Source: Prunella strophiata (lineage: Eukaryota > Chordata > Aves > Passeriformes > Prunellidae). Taken from it: a DNA stretch of 64,000 nt. The position numbers and the translations under genes are program-made. Numbering within the stretch: the stretch's first letter is position 1; each line of letters opens with the position of its first letter. Under the pieces are notes generated by a model. It was not told the DNA's origin. It made no database searches and saw nothing but the letters and a program-made list of their open reading frames with translations. The stretch lies in NCBI GenBank assembly GCA_036583965.1, contig JAZBQD010000028.1, positions 3,100,001 through 3,164,000 of the forward strand, given 5' to 3'. Below, in pieces: positions 47,228-60,200 of the stretch.

Positions 47228-48287
47228 GCAAAATCAAAGCAAACCCAAAACACTTTATGAGAAAGGCCAATAGATTTAAAACTTTGTTTGCTATTTTTAT
47301 AACAAATCTAACATAAGCTAGGCAGCTTGGAAAGGAGTAACTGAGGAATAAGGACCTTTCTGATCCACAGAGAACTCAACAAAATTGTTTCATGAGTCTG
47401 AACAGAAGTGCAGGTACTAGTTCTATTTTCCTCTGGCACTGCTTCTATTTATAGCAGACTGTCTCTTAAAGCAGGGACTAAGGAAGGCTGCACTGAACAT
47501 CCCCAAAGGCCTGGTGCTGCTCTCCTCAGCAGGAGCAGCTCTCCCTGCTGTGCCTGGGGTGCAGGGACCCCAGTGCTGCAGCCCACGAGTGCCTGGTGAG
47601 CAGCTGATGCACGTGGGGACATCTGTGGGCTGAGAACACACAGCACTGAAGAGGCTGCAGTGAAAAGTGCTCTGCTGTTACATGGATACAGTTATTTTTA
47701 ATTTTGCATTGGGGGATGCACAGCTAAAAGCCAGCAAATGAAGGCTCATATGTTCAGAGTCACCTAGAGTTAGACATGGAGCATATGCAATGTTTAAACT
47801 GAGTGCAAATGCGTGTTCACATTAATGGAGTGGGGTTTTGCATCCTGTCAAAAACAGGTGGAGCTCGACCAAGGCTGTGTTTTTATCACATTCACTGGAA
47901 AACCACATGGCTCAGACTCCACTCTGCCTGAGAAACTGCAGCTAAGTAAATATTTCAATGAGATGTGGGAATAAATTAACATAGAAAATAATTCTTGGAC
48001 ATTTCTTCAAGAAAATGTTTTTTTCAGATTTAACTCAAAATTTCAATGGAAAAAAGAAATCTGTACAGAGTAAAAAACCCTTTTTGTGGATCAGATGCTG
48101 TGAAAAGTAAAAATCTGAAGAAATTAATGAAATGTGGTGAAACTCTAAGACAGAGACCTGTAAACCAAGTGCTCTCTGTGGGCTGAGATGTTAGACTGGG
48201 TTAAGCCTTTCCCAATTCAGGCTTAATTTCCAATGCTGATTGTACAGATGCTCTTCTCAGTCCCTCAAGCAAACATGACACTACTAC

Positions 48288-48303
48288 TTTTTTTTTTTTT
48301 TTT
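48288..48303. repeat. Poly(T) run, 16 bases
   Basis: Sixteen T bases in intron sequence; no attached element recognised. Confidence 0.9.
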
Positions 48304-51300
48304 AAATCCAAGGTTAAATTGCATTGACAAGGAAATTATGGTTTTAAATAAATGCTTCCTATGGTATCCAGTTCCAAAGAGAAAGGACTCTGAAATTACT
48401 CTTCAGTCCTGAGTGGCAGTGAACAGGAAGAGCAGCATTTCTGTTTGGAGGAAAACCCCTGATGAATTGCACTTTAGCATGACCCATAGCAGAACACACA
48501 GATTATTTTTTACACACCTGGTGACCTGAAGGTCTAGTTATTCACATTATTCTTCTGGCAGTATTGTCATTCACAATTTGCAGTTCAAAATACTTTCCCT
48601 GAGCTGATCTGCCTCTTCATTGTCTTTTCTAAGTGCCCTGTGAGTAGGCAAGAAGGGGAGAGGCACTTGCCTGGCACACTGGGATGTGACAGGGATCCAG
48701 GTCCCACTGAAGGGACAGTTTTGTGCAGCAGCCACCAATCCTGATCTGTTATATTCATATGGGACAATTTTGCCTTCAGACATCTCAGTACACGACAAAA
48801 TTTGGAAGTTTACATTCTTTTTATCAAGCATTTATCTGAAATTTTGGGTACAATTTTAGGCACTCTTTTCATTGACATTCAGGGTCAGTTGGTAGTTACT
48901 AAAAAAACATCTGCACATTAGGAATTTAAATAGGACTACATCAGATTTACCCTACACATTGTATATTAAAATTTTCATTTTAGGGGAATGCACTGTGCAA
49001 GTTTTTACAAACAGTGGAAGGCTTATTTGGGTGTTTTTCCCACTCTGCAAGGACTCTGGGTGCTGGACTGGTCTTTGCACTGGAAACAAAAGAAAAATAA
49101 CTTCACTGCAGTTTGCCCAGCCTAGCTACATAAATGTTCTTCTGGATACATCACTCTGCTGTCATAGGTTGTGGAACCCATAGAAGTCTTCACCAGAAAA
49201 TTAATTTTTACCTGGAAGAGCCCTGCCCAAGCCCATCACCTTGACTTTACAGCTAGAATTACTACCCTTGTGCTATCAGGTTCCATTTCTCTGTTCCTTC
49301 TGATGTCTGAAGGAAAGGTTTCAGCTCTTTTGCCAATCACCACTCTGTATTTTAAGTGGACAGCAGTGAGTATCTCTGCTTTGCAAAATGAAACAGACTC
49401 AAAAAACTAAGTGAAATCTTTTTGATTGGTGTAATAAACCCAGGAAACAGCAAAGGGAATCACTCCACAGATGTGTACATTGGTGTCCCACCCTCCTTCC
49501 TCTCAGGACAGTGTCAATCTGCTAAATAAAGCTACATTAAATCCTGTACATCAGTATCAACAGTTTTTCTCCTCAGAGCCTGGATAGATTTTTTCACTAA
49601 GGTACGAAGTTCTCATGAAGATCTCTCTGCTTATGTCACTTTCTATGTGTAACAAAGTGATCATTATTGCCACAACAGAATATTAATGTGCTTCATATCT
49701 AAATTTAGAAATAATAATATAAAAAACTCTTTCCTTGTCTTGATGGATGTCAGTATCTTAGCCAGGGTTGTCAGAAGCTACTTATTTGTTCATAGAAATA
49801 AATTAAATAGGACATTTTATTTTCAGAAACACAGCTAATTTAATATTGCACAGTCAGAGCATGTGACAAGCAAGTGTAGTGGGCATGTAGGTGGTCAGGA
49901 CCCAGGGGTTTGAGTCAGGGACACTGACAGAGGCCAGCCAGCAAACACACATCTGTCCCCACTCATGTCTGTACCCAGCACAACCCTGAACCCTTTCCAC
50001 ACTGAGGTCTTCCAACACATTCATTACATCTCCATTCCCTTTAGAAATCAAGGTGAATTGTCCAAATGCAAAGCACAAAAATTCTTTTCTCCTCTTTATC
50101 CATGCACAGATCTAATGGGCCAGACCCAGGAACTCCAGAACTACTGAAAGGTCTTTACAGGAATTTAACACCAGAGACAACTGGCTACAATAAAAGCTGC
50201 CAATAAACTTCCAAAGCTGCCAGAAATTAGCACATGCTGATTTTCATCACTCTCAGAATTACTTTTGCAAATGGGTATGATCAGATAATTTTGGGCACTG
50301 CTGTGTTATGCTTTTTTTTTCCTGCAAGAGTAGCTTTTTTGCCAAATTTTGGAGCAGAAACTATGTCCAACAAGCTCTGACAGTGAAGGAAGATGGTGCT
50401 TAAATGCTCCTTTAGGGACATGTACTTACATTGCCCAAAGGGTCATCACTACAACCTAAGAAGCTGCAGTGAAATGAAATTTTGCTAAAGCAACAGCTTG
50501 TTTTCCAAGCTGTGAAAGTCGGTGTGAGGATTTGTTAGAGAGCTAAAACATTAAAACAAAGAACAAACACCCTTGTAACCTGCATTTAATGGGGTAATGG
50601 TAAATTACGTGGGGGATGTACTAGTTCAGTTCCCTGCATGAGAGGTGATCAGCTCTGTGCTGCTCACACTGAAAGTATGTCAATTCCCTTTATTCCTCAG
50701 GCAACTCTTCAGAGCTGTCATTTATTGAATGTTATGTTTGAAGTGTCTCAGCTTGAAGAAATAAAGCTGTGTGTGCACTGAGGTAGTGAGCTGTGGCAGC
50801 CAGGGTCACACAAAGTCTGGACCTAATTTTATGTAAAGATGACAAACCACAAATAATGTGCTGTTACTTTCCTTTGCTCTAAGAATTATTGTTAAAATCT
50901 GCAAAGCTGCTGGTAATAAGCTGTAGTGCATGTACATTTCCAGGTTGCTTAAACCCCTTTGAAAAGTCTAGGAACAATAACCCTGACAGAATATAAACTG
51001 TATTTCCCTCTCCCAAAGCTACATGGCAGGCAGCAGCCCACTTTAAAGCAACTGAAAGGCGAACAAGCTCAGAGACAATTTGTGTTGAGCTCCCAGCACT
51101 GAAATACAAATCAGTCATCTGCACACCAGGCTGCACACAGGGCATGTTTCTGTCCCTCAGAAGAGCAATTCAGCTATGCTTTTTAATTGTTTATGTATTT
51201 TTAAACCCAAGGAAATACTGTTCTCTGCTCCAGAATATGTGATACCCCTTTCCCTGCCCTGTGGCCCAGTGCCCACACAGGAACCTGTTCTGTCCTTACT

Positions 51301-51536
51301 GCACCAGCTACCCCAGAGTTTTCAATTTTGAGATGCTAAGACTAAAAGCTTCCTTCAAGATGGTCTGATGATAAAAATCTTAAACCAGAGCAGCCTCAAT
51401 TGAAACATTTTGGGTCATTATGTATAGGACTGGAACAGTAGACTTTCAAGTCCAACAGAACTCGTGACAACATCTTTTAATGGGCACTTTCACCCACTTA
51501 GTAAATGCAGTGATGGGCTGCTGAGCTTTAAGAAGC

Positions 51537-51645
51537 AGAATCACTGAATCATTGAAATCAGAAAATATTTTTAAGATCATCAAATCCAACTATCAACCCA
51601 GCAGCACCACCATGTTCATCACTAAACCATGTCCCTCAGTGCTAG
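51537..51645 (-). mobile_element. CR1 LINE 3'-end fragment
   Basis: The plus strand reads AGAATCACTGAATCATTGAAATC, then TTTTTAAGATCATCAAATCCAAC, AACCCAGCAGCACCACCATG and CACTAAACCATGTCCCTCAGTGC, the familiar reversed 3' end of a bird CR1 copy. It is truncated and noncoding. The right boundary is uncertain because similarity fades after about 51645. Confidence 0.85.
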
Positions 51646-54600
51646 GAAGGATGAGCCTTGCTGGGCTTCTCACACATATTTCTGTGAATTTGCATGTGAA
51701 ATGATTTTGTACCCTACCTAGAATGGCACACAGAAATGCTAATGTTCCTGGTGGTGAACAGCTCATTATTCTGGTCCTCCAGAATCTCTATTTTATTTTT
51801 ACCTCAGTAAGTAAAGATAACAATAGTTAAATAAGACCTAGCAGCACCTAGTTATTTAACCAGTGGATACACTGCTTTATAACAAAAGTAGATGATTATA
51901 GGTAAGAAAAGACAGATGCAGCACAATTACATTATTGTAGATCTGAAATGCCTTCTGGAAACTTTGTGGAGGAACAGGGTAAAATCAGCATATTTCCAAT
52001 GGTGGATTTTGAGTTAAACAGTTAAATATGATCTGTTGCCATATTTCCAGGTTTTGTCTTATATCCCCAACATACTTAAAATGAGAGCCAAGGCTTTTTT
52101 ATAGTCCTGCTATTGGATTCTGGAATGGAAAACTAAAGGCAATCCAAGGTTGTAGGACACTCAGATATTAAACAAAGGATATTATATAGGTGTACCCAGT
52201 AAAATTAGGATAGCTTTGATTCAAGACCCAGAAGAGCTTCAAGAGGGCTCACAAAAGAATAGTATCAAGGAAAGAAATATTTCCTAAGGAGAGATTCCCT
52301 CCTGTGACAGTGACAAAATTGGGTCATCTCCTAGATGCTAGGCATCTATAATTCTTGAAATGCAGATAAAATGCAGATAAAAATAAATACAAAGTATAAG
52401 CTTTCATAACACATTGGAGTTATTTGTGCATATACTTACTAATCTGTGTTTACTGCCCTTCAAGCTGCATACAGAAACAATTAGATCCCTTTTTAGAAGG
52501 GGTAGTATGGAGCATGCAGATCTATAGCTTTGATTTAAAGACTATGACAGGCAATCAGTGCGTGTCAGAGGAAGGCCGCATCAGCAAAGAGACATGTTAA
52601 AGCCACATTTGAATTTTCTTTTTTAGGACTGAACAGATGAGTGTTTCCTTCATGTTCTGAACACAGTGGGATTGGGAAATATTCTGAATTTCAGGCTAGG
52701 AGAAAATGGATTGCTTCAAATTATAGAGAAATGAACAGCACTGATTTTGTTCCTCACTTTCAGCAGAACTGAATAGTGCACAGCAGAAAAGGAAAGCCAG
52801 ATGCATTCCTAAGTCTGTTATATATTTTCACCAGAAGCAGCATAACAACAAGAAATTAACTATTTCCCTACATTTTTCATTCTCATGAGATAAACATTAA
52901 ATTTAGCTAATGAACTGGAAAGAAAAAAGAAAGTCTATGGATTAATATTTTTTAAATGATTAAATGAAGCAGGAATACAGACAGGAAATTAAAGGCTGTA
53001 TTCTTGTAATAGTACTGATGTACAATGAGAGCAGCTAAAGATCCCTTTTAAAAAGACATCAGTATCACTTCCACAAAAGGTTTACATTGCTTGTGAGAAT
53101 ATGAACTGAAGCTATTTCAGCTTCAGTTGAGGGAAGAGTCTGATTGCAAAGTCACAAAACTGTTAAAGATGCAGACTAGTAGGAAGAAGACATCTAAGCT
53201 GAGCAAATTGGTTGCATTTTGTTTTAGAAAGCAGAGACTCAAACCTTTATGTATTAAGTTTGAAAGAAGCCACTACAAAATTGAGAAACCTGAGCAGGAC
53301 TGCCCAGTCCCTTCTGTCCCATTTCCATGGACAGTCTCCTCACATCCTTTGTCAAAGCCAGGCTCAGATCTGTCCCACTGTGCTCTGTAAGGACTACAGA
53401 GCCAGAGAGGAGTATAAACAAACAGCTCTGTTTCCTATGGAAATAAAAAAAGGTCAGCTTTTTTCCTCCCAAGTCAAGTCACTGAGTGACTGCAGTGAAT
53501 ATGAATGGCTGGACAAGTGAGTCAGACAGTCCCTGCAGAGGAGCACTCTGTGCCCTGTGCTTCTTGTGGCCAGGAAGAATGTGAGCCAGACAAGTCTCTG
53601 TCCTGCTTTTTAACTGCAAAGTGCAAGGTAATTGAGAGTCAAAACAGAGTGTAAATCACCCCCCAAAAGAAAATTCTTGAGATTCAAGCTCCCCAAAACT
53701 TCCTTTAGAGACAGTTACACACACATGTACCGCTCCCACAATCTCATGCTGAAAGTTTCAATCTCAGCTAGTGCTGCTTCCAATGACAATGTTCCAATAT
53801 GTGGTTTAATAATTCCATTGGTATTCTTTGAGGGTAATGACCATTGCTGTTCCTTTTTGTTTTGCTGCACTTTCTGTCATTTTGCCTAGCTTCCATCCCT
53901 AATGTGTTTTATTATTATTCAGGTCCTTGCCCAGTCTCTGTTACCTGCTCATTAGAACTCCTGTGGTAGAAAATGTTCCTGCAAGAACCTAATTCTAGTG
54001 CATTCCAATTTATTTACAGGCTGGGTGAGTCTGAAAGCTCAGATTATTAAGGTGAGTTTGCAGTGATGTATTTGATAGACTGTGTTTTGTTGTGTTAAGG
54101 CAAAAGGAAATGGCATCTATAAAGTTCTTACTTTATACTTGGAAAGCTAAACAAACAAATAGTAAATCTAGACCCCAAAAGAAGTGTGTGTCCACTGGGG
54201 CTTAAAGTGACTAGGAGGTCAGTGGGCAAAACAATTTAAGGCATTTCTTTGTAAGACATATGAGAGGGATATATGGCAATTAGCAATGCAAGCTTCCACT
54301 TTCACCATGGAAACCCACTTTGGAATTCTCCAAAATAGCTTGAAAACTTCCAAACAGGTGTTTTTAGTTTAAATTGCTAATAAAACCAGTGAGTGGACCA
54401 GTGAGTTGAACCTACAGCAAGCTCCAGCAGCACAAAATTTTTGTATGCAATTTTAGGGCTGAGTTCCCTACAGAATGACCGTGGAGTTCTTACTGCACTG
54501 AGTTATGGCCATAAAATATTAGCAGTGTTAAGTAAATTACAATATATTATATGAGAAAGGCCTTCCATCAGGTAATATCTGGGCCTCCAAACTATTCAGA

Positions 54601-57081
54601 ACAGGCCTTATTACTTGTCTCCAACTTATTTTAAAATCATTTATTTTCTAAGACTTAATTTAAAGCAGAAGAAAAAAGAAAAAAAAATTCTAGAGTTTAA
54701 TCATAGCTAAAAGGTTTACAGCATGCACATTTTCTTCAATTTATTATTAAAAACAGCAGCAAAAATTGACTGTGATATTGAAAGGACAAGAGAAAATTAA
54801 GCAATGCCTCATCTACTACTTCCAACTCAATTTTAAGCACTCTGGGCCTTTTCATATAAATGGCAATTTTATTGCTGGCATTAGAGAAGTAGTTATCCTG
54901 CTCTCTGAAAATGCCTACCACTTTCTGGGCAAGTCTGTGGAATATGTGTAAATGATTAACCACAGGCCAGGTCAGCTCAGACACAGAGCAATTACAGACT
55001 GCTGCAGAGCCCCTAGAAAACTTTAAAGCCACAGGCCAGCAGAGGCTCTGGATTGAGAGATGCACACTAAGCCACTGGCCAGCCACTGCTGCCAGAACAA
55101 GGGGGTCTCATCAGTCTCTTTCCTGCTCCCCTGCACTGATTTTTTTCTCATTTCCTGAGGCAGGAGCAGAGTGCACATACCCAGCAGGCAGCACCATCAC
55201 AGCCAGCCCCCAGCAGGACTCTGGTCTCCACAAGAGCTGTAACAGCCCAGGAGCATCTTGTCAGGCCAGCCAGCCTGAGCAGAGGGAGCCTGGCTCTAGC
55301 CCAGTCATGCCTTAATGAGAATATCATCTCCTTTATTACAAAAGATACCAAATAAAACTGGGTATTTAGGACTTCATACTGTCATGAGAGGGGAAACTGC
55401 TGCTTAAATATTAGCTTATCACTAGGTATCCAACCAATTTCACAGAAGACTAGCAGCATCTCCTTAGGTTTATATATATAAACTGTCATCTGCTCAGTCC
55501 ATTTATAAAATGTGGGAAGGCAGCAGGAAATCTAAGGATTCATGAGGAGTTCTTAGAGAGAAACATTCACTGCTCTCTTTGTCATTTCTCTCAGCCTTTG
55601 ATTTTAGCCTCATCTTTTCACAGTTCCTTCTCCTCCTTTCTGCATGCCCCCTGCTCCTGCAGAACCACCAGCACTCCATGTCAGACACTGAGGGAGCTTC
55701 TGTGCAAATGTTCTGCACCAGCACAGCTGTCAGCAGCTGTATGCTGGCTCTGATATTTTACAGCACTTGCTCTTAATCCAGGGACAGGGGGAAAGGACAG
55801 CACGAGTGGCACAGGGGAAAGCAGAGGCCACCCTGCAAAGCTTGTTGTGACAAAGCAGAACTGGGCCCACAAGTGGAGCTGCAGGCCAGCAGGAGGGCAA
55901 GGACTCCAGAAACCCCACTGAGTACACAGGGACAGCTAGGGGCAGCTGCCTTGTACAGTGATACAGTCTCAGGAACCTACACTGCCTTGGCCTCTGCTGA
56001 TCATTCCCTCTTGGATAGCTGCTCTTGCCCCATTTCAAAAGCTGGCAGATGGTGCAGAACAAACAGCTGAGCTAAAACCTGAATTCACATGCCATGGTTC
56101 CCAAGCTGCAGTCTCAAACCCAGAACCACCCTTTGTCACACTTGTGCTTTTCTCTGTGTGCTTTGAGTTTCACCTCTGAAATACAGAGAAACACTGGTCT
56201 GAACAGAGCTTCAGAGCCCTCAGAGAGGGGGGCACCACAAGGCACCACACACCAACTCAGGAAGGAGCTGTTGAGGCTGTGAAGACCCCTCCAAAGCACT
56301 GCTCTTTTGATACAAATGACAATGGCAGTTTCTCAGGAGAAGACCAAGTCTTTGGCCTGAGAGCACAAAAGGTGTTTGCAGTGAGGCCACAGATCCAGAA
56401 AGCAAAGCAGAATATGTTCTTGGCTTATCTACAGCTGCTGTCTCATTATTTCCCACCTTGCTGCCCAAAGTTCCCCAGTACACCAGCAGGAGAAGCAAGT
56501 CTGTAAAATACAATATAAATACAAAAAGGATAAAATAAAATACCTCATGTTGTCAATGTGATTTAGCCTTTGGCCAACAATCTGTGAACAGATTTGAGTA
56601 TTTGGACAATCTGTCCATAACAAAAGACATGACAGACAGGAATGCAAGAGTGTGTCCAGTAAACATGGTGAAGTGCCAAGGCTGAGGGGATCAGTAACAA
56701 ATGGAGAAAAACAAGTTATTTTGTTTTCCATAAGCCAGACAAACAGGAAGAGGAAGATGAGGAAGAAAGGAAGAAGTCCTGCCCTGAGCACAGTATATTC
56801 TTCATGGATGGATGCATATTTGCTGCACTGCAGATACACTTACACATAATAAACCGGAATTCATTAATACTAAATATTTACGCTCAGCTTGTAACTCATC
56901 CAAAAAAACAATTATGATACATCATGTTGATGGAGAGAATAAAATCATTAAAATTTGGATCACTCACGCAAGATACTGTGTCAATGCACAGTTAACAGTA
57001 AAATCCCTAGTACAGTACATTTAAAGGGAATAGTCCAATACTTTCTAATAAAGCAATGCAAAATCTCTTTTGCTGTAACAC

Positions 57082-57263
57082 TGCCCTGGTTCCAGGGATA
57101 GAGTTAATTTCTTCTCAGTAGCTATTACAAAGCTGTGTTTTGGATTCAGAATTAGAATGGTGTTAATAATACAGTGATGTTTTGGTTCTTTGCTAAGTTG
57201 TGTTTAACCTAAGTCAAGGACTTCTTTTTTCTTATCTCATGCTCTGTCAGTGAGGAGGTACAC
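57082..57263 (+). mobile_element. Truncated avian LTR-like repeat (endogenous retrovirus LTR fragment)
   Basis: The stretch TGCCCTGGTTCCAGGGATAG, GAGTTAATTTCTTCTCAGTAGC, GCTGTGTTTTGGATT, GTGTTAATAATACAGTGATGTTTT and AGTCAAGGACTTCTTTTTTC to CTCTGTCAGTGAGGAGGTACAC resembles the 5' part of a common dispersed bird LTR that begins TG(T)CCTGGTTT. The downstream half is missing and is replaced by an A-rich CAAA stretch. No internal retroviral genes or second LTR are seen, so this is a degraded solo fragment with no coding capacity. The family name is not assigned and the identification rests on memory of the pattern. Confidence 0.6.
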
Positions 57264-60200
57264 AAAAAACAAACAAACGAATGAACAAAACCCCAAAAAC
57301 CTCCCCAAAACCAAATTCGGCATAGCTTAAACTAAGAGGCAGCTCTTGGGACTGAACTTTGTTTGCAATATTTTCCCAGCAGCCTTACATGTTACAGGTG
57401 TTAGTTGTGGGGGACTAAAAACACAGAGGTGAGCTGGTAGCAGCATCACTTTTCACCTCATCATGGCAGGTGAGGAGAAGCTATACAAGAAAAAAGTCCT
57501 CAGTGCCCATCCTCAGCCTGTTTACAGTCCACTTGAATATCTTTGAGAAAGGGCTAAACAACAGAAACTCCTTGGCTGGAAATGAATATTGGAGCTATCA
57601 AAAGTCAGACCCCTGAGACGTGACAGTCAGAGTCCTCTCTTTCACAAATAACACCTGTCAGAGATTAACCATGTGGTCTTTTAAAAAGCAGCACATTCCC
57701 TGCAGAAGTCATTGTCCATGCTGCATATGGCTTCCTACAGCACAGTGGCCTTGGAATCAAAGCCTGGTTGAAGTGGAGGTTGTAGGTCTTGGAATTATCA
57801 ATAGCTGCTTAAAAGATATGTAGCCTAAAGCACAGTCCAGACACACTGGAGGGAATCTGATACAAGCTGATGACAGACACAGGTTTTAGGGGAAGTGGCT
57901 GTCCAGTTTGGCACTGGGAATACATCACTACAACATGACCTACATGAGTTGTGGGTGTCCCTTTGGATAACCCTGTATATAAACACATGGTGCCAGTGGT
58001 AAAACATCAGCTGGCAGGATAAACTATAAAAGACACAGTATTAAATCAGGCATTTTTCAGGGCTCAGGTCCAAAGATACTAATCCTTTCATCAGGATTCA
58101 AACTGGCAATATTCCATATAGGAGGACATTTTTTCTCTCTCTGGAGTGGATACAAAATTCATCTGTTCAAGAGAGCAAACCCTCTTCTGTTCTACTCTCA
58201 ACTCCACTACTGAGGAAAGGCATAAAACCATGTTTGCCTTCTGTGTGTCTCAGAGAGTGACCACGAGTGCAGTGACAATGCAATGACACTATCTGGGGAG
58301 GTGTAACACTCAGATATGACTTTGTATTGTATTTCACAAAGCCCAGTGATGGTACAGGAGCATGCAACATGTTTGGCCTACACCACTATCAAATATCCTC
58401 ACTCACTGTGTTTTGATACAGGCCCACCTTAGCACATGACTTGATCAGATTCTTGAGTTTACAAACAAACCCAGAGTTTGTATTTAGATCTGCTGACATG
58501 GGTCTCAATGCCAGCACAAGAACAGCATTCAAAATTTCTTTGTTTGGAAATAATTCCAGTGTTCTAGATACCACACCATGAAACTGCTGACTTTTGTAAT
58601 GACTGCCGTTCCCTCACAAAACTCATCTGCAACAAGCAGTTCTCCAAAACCAAAACTGCCATTCTGATAGAGAAATATGATCTGATGATTTAAGCCAGAC
58701 AGCAAGTAAAACAAGTTGGAACTACTTCAGAAAATTCAGTCTGTGATCATTTCCTTGAGTTTCTGTTTTGCCATTTTGTTTATTCTTGAGGCCTAGCCTG
58801 AGAACTTATATCTGTGCTTAGATCAAATTGCATGTTGCTAGTTTGGGCAACCACATATAGTAAATATCACTGTATGTGTAAACAATAAAGATGTCTTACA
58901 CATTTCTCTGCTCGATTCCTGTGCACGAGGATGTTTAGAAGGTGGACAGAGTCAAATAAATCATCCTTTTCTGTGGTAGGAATAAAAGCATGATCATTAC
59001 CTTGAAGGTTCTATTTCACCGTAATACTATGGGACAGGAGGGTGATACTACCACTGAGAATAAACAAGTTTATTATTTATGGAAGTGCTTCATTGATCCA
59101 AACACAAATCACAGTTAAGGTTTACCCAGCTATAGAAAGCCCAAGGAAGTATTAAATGAAATGTTAAAATAATGCCTGTGTTACCTCCCAGGTAATTTAA
59201 TTAATTATTGCAAAGAAATTTCTCCAGTTCTGTGCTGGCCATCATATGTGGTAAGTGAAGAACCTCAGCCTGTGGATTTCTATATGTTTAAGCAGAGCAT
59301 TTTCAAGGCCGAGTTTTTTCTCCTAGTATGTGTTAATGCATCTTATAATGTGTGAAATACAGTTCAGGCAACTCAGTCTGAAAATCAAATCACTTTTGCT
59401 ACACACGCTCTCCAGGCCAAGATGGTAAGATTTTGGATAATAATTATGCTTTAAAAATAGATTTCTAGAATTTAAAAATAAAACCAAGGTTTGATAAGCT
59501 GTGTTTTAGCAAAAGGAGAAAATTCCTTGATTTCTAAGGAGAAAACTACTTGTGGAAGCATGATGTAAAGTATTACTTAGCAGAAACCATCACACAACTC
59601 TCTATTTTCCCAAGGTTTTATAAAGCATCTTTGTGCACAATACAAGACATACTTAGCATTAACATCATTATTGGAATGCATGGTCCTAGGATATAGTGTA
59701 AAAAGCATCAAAATCCATGGCCTCAATAACTTTTTATTCTTTAGTTTCAGCTCGAAGAAGTAGTCATGGAATCATGATAAAGCATGTTCTTTACTCCTTT
59801 TCAAAGTCAAGTAATCCCTGTCTTTTCAGCTTTTTCTTGTGCTGCTTCTAGATGGAGTTACCCTGTCAACAAAGTGTCATAATATTTCTTGAAAGTACTT
59901 GAAAATACTTTCTAGATGTGTTCTTTTAGGATAGATTAAAGCACAATAAGCCATTCCATTGCCTTTGAAGAATTCTAACAAACTTTTGTAAAGCCCAGCA
60001 TACCAATGAGGCCTGATTGCACACTGCAGCAATTAGCAAGGGGATACATCTCATTTAGCCATCTCCAACAGGGAGGTGAGGAGGATGGCTGCAATAACCC
60101 ACTCAAGCCTGCAAACACAAGCCTCAAGCCCTTCACCTTGCTTTTGGACAATCAAGACCCTTTCCTGCCAGCCTGCACCATACAAAACCCAGAAAGTGGC

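Noticed and set aside
56429..56839. 136-codon minus-strand open frame rich in Leu/Phe/Cys
   Set aside because: The apparent hydrophobicity comes from translated pyrimidine-rich sequence; no domain or splice context is seen.
58900..58935. CTCGATTCCTGTGCACGAGG, vaguely like a tRNA T-arm or B box
   Set aside because: No matching A box, anticodon arm or acceptor stem could be found around it.
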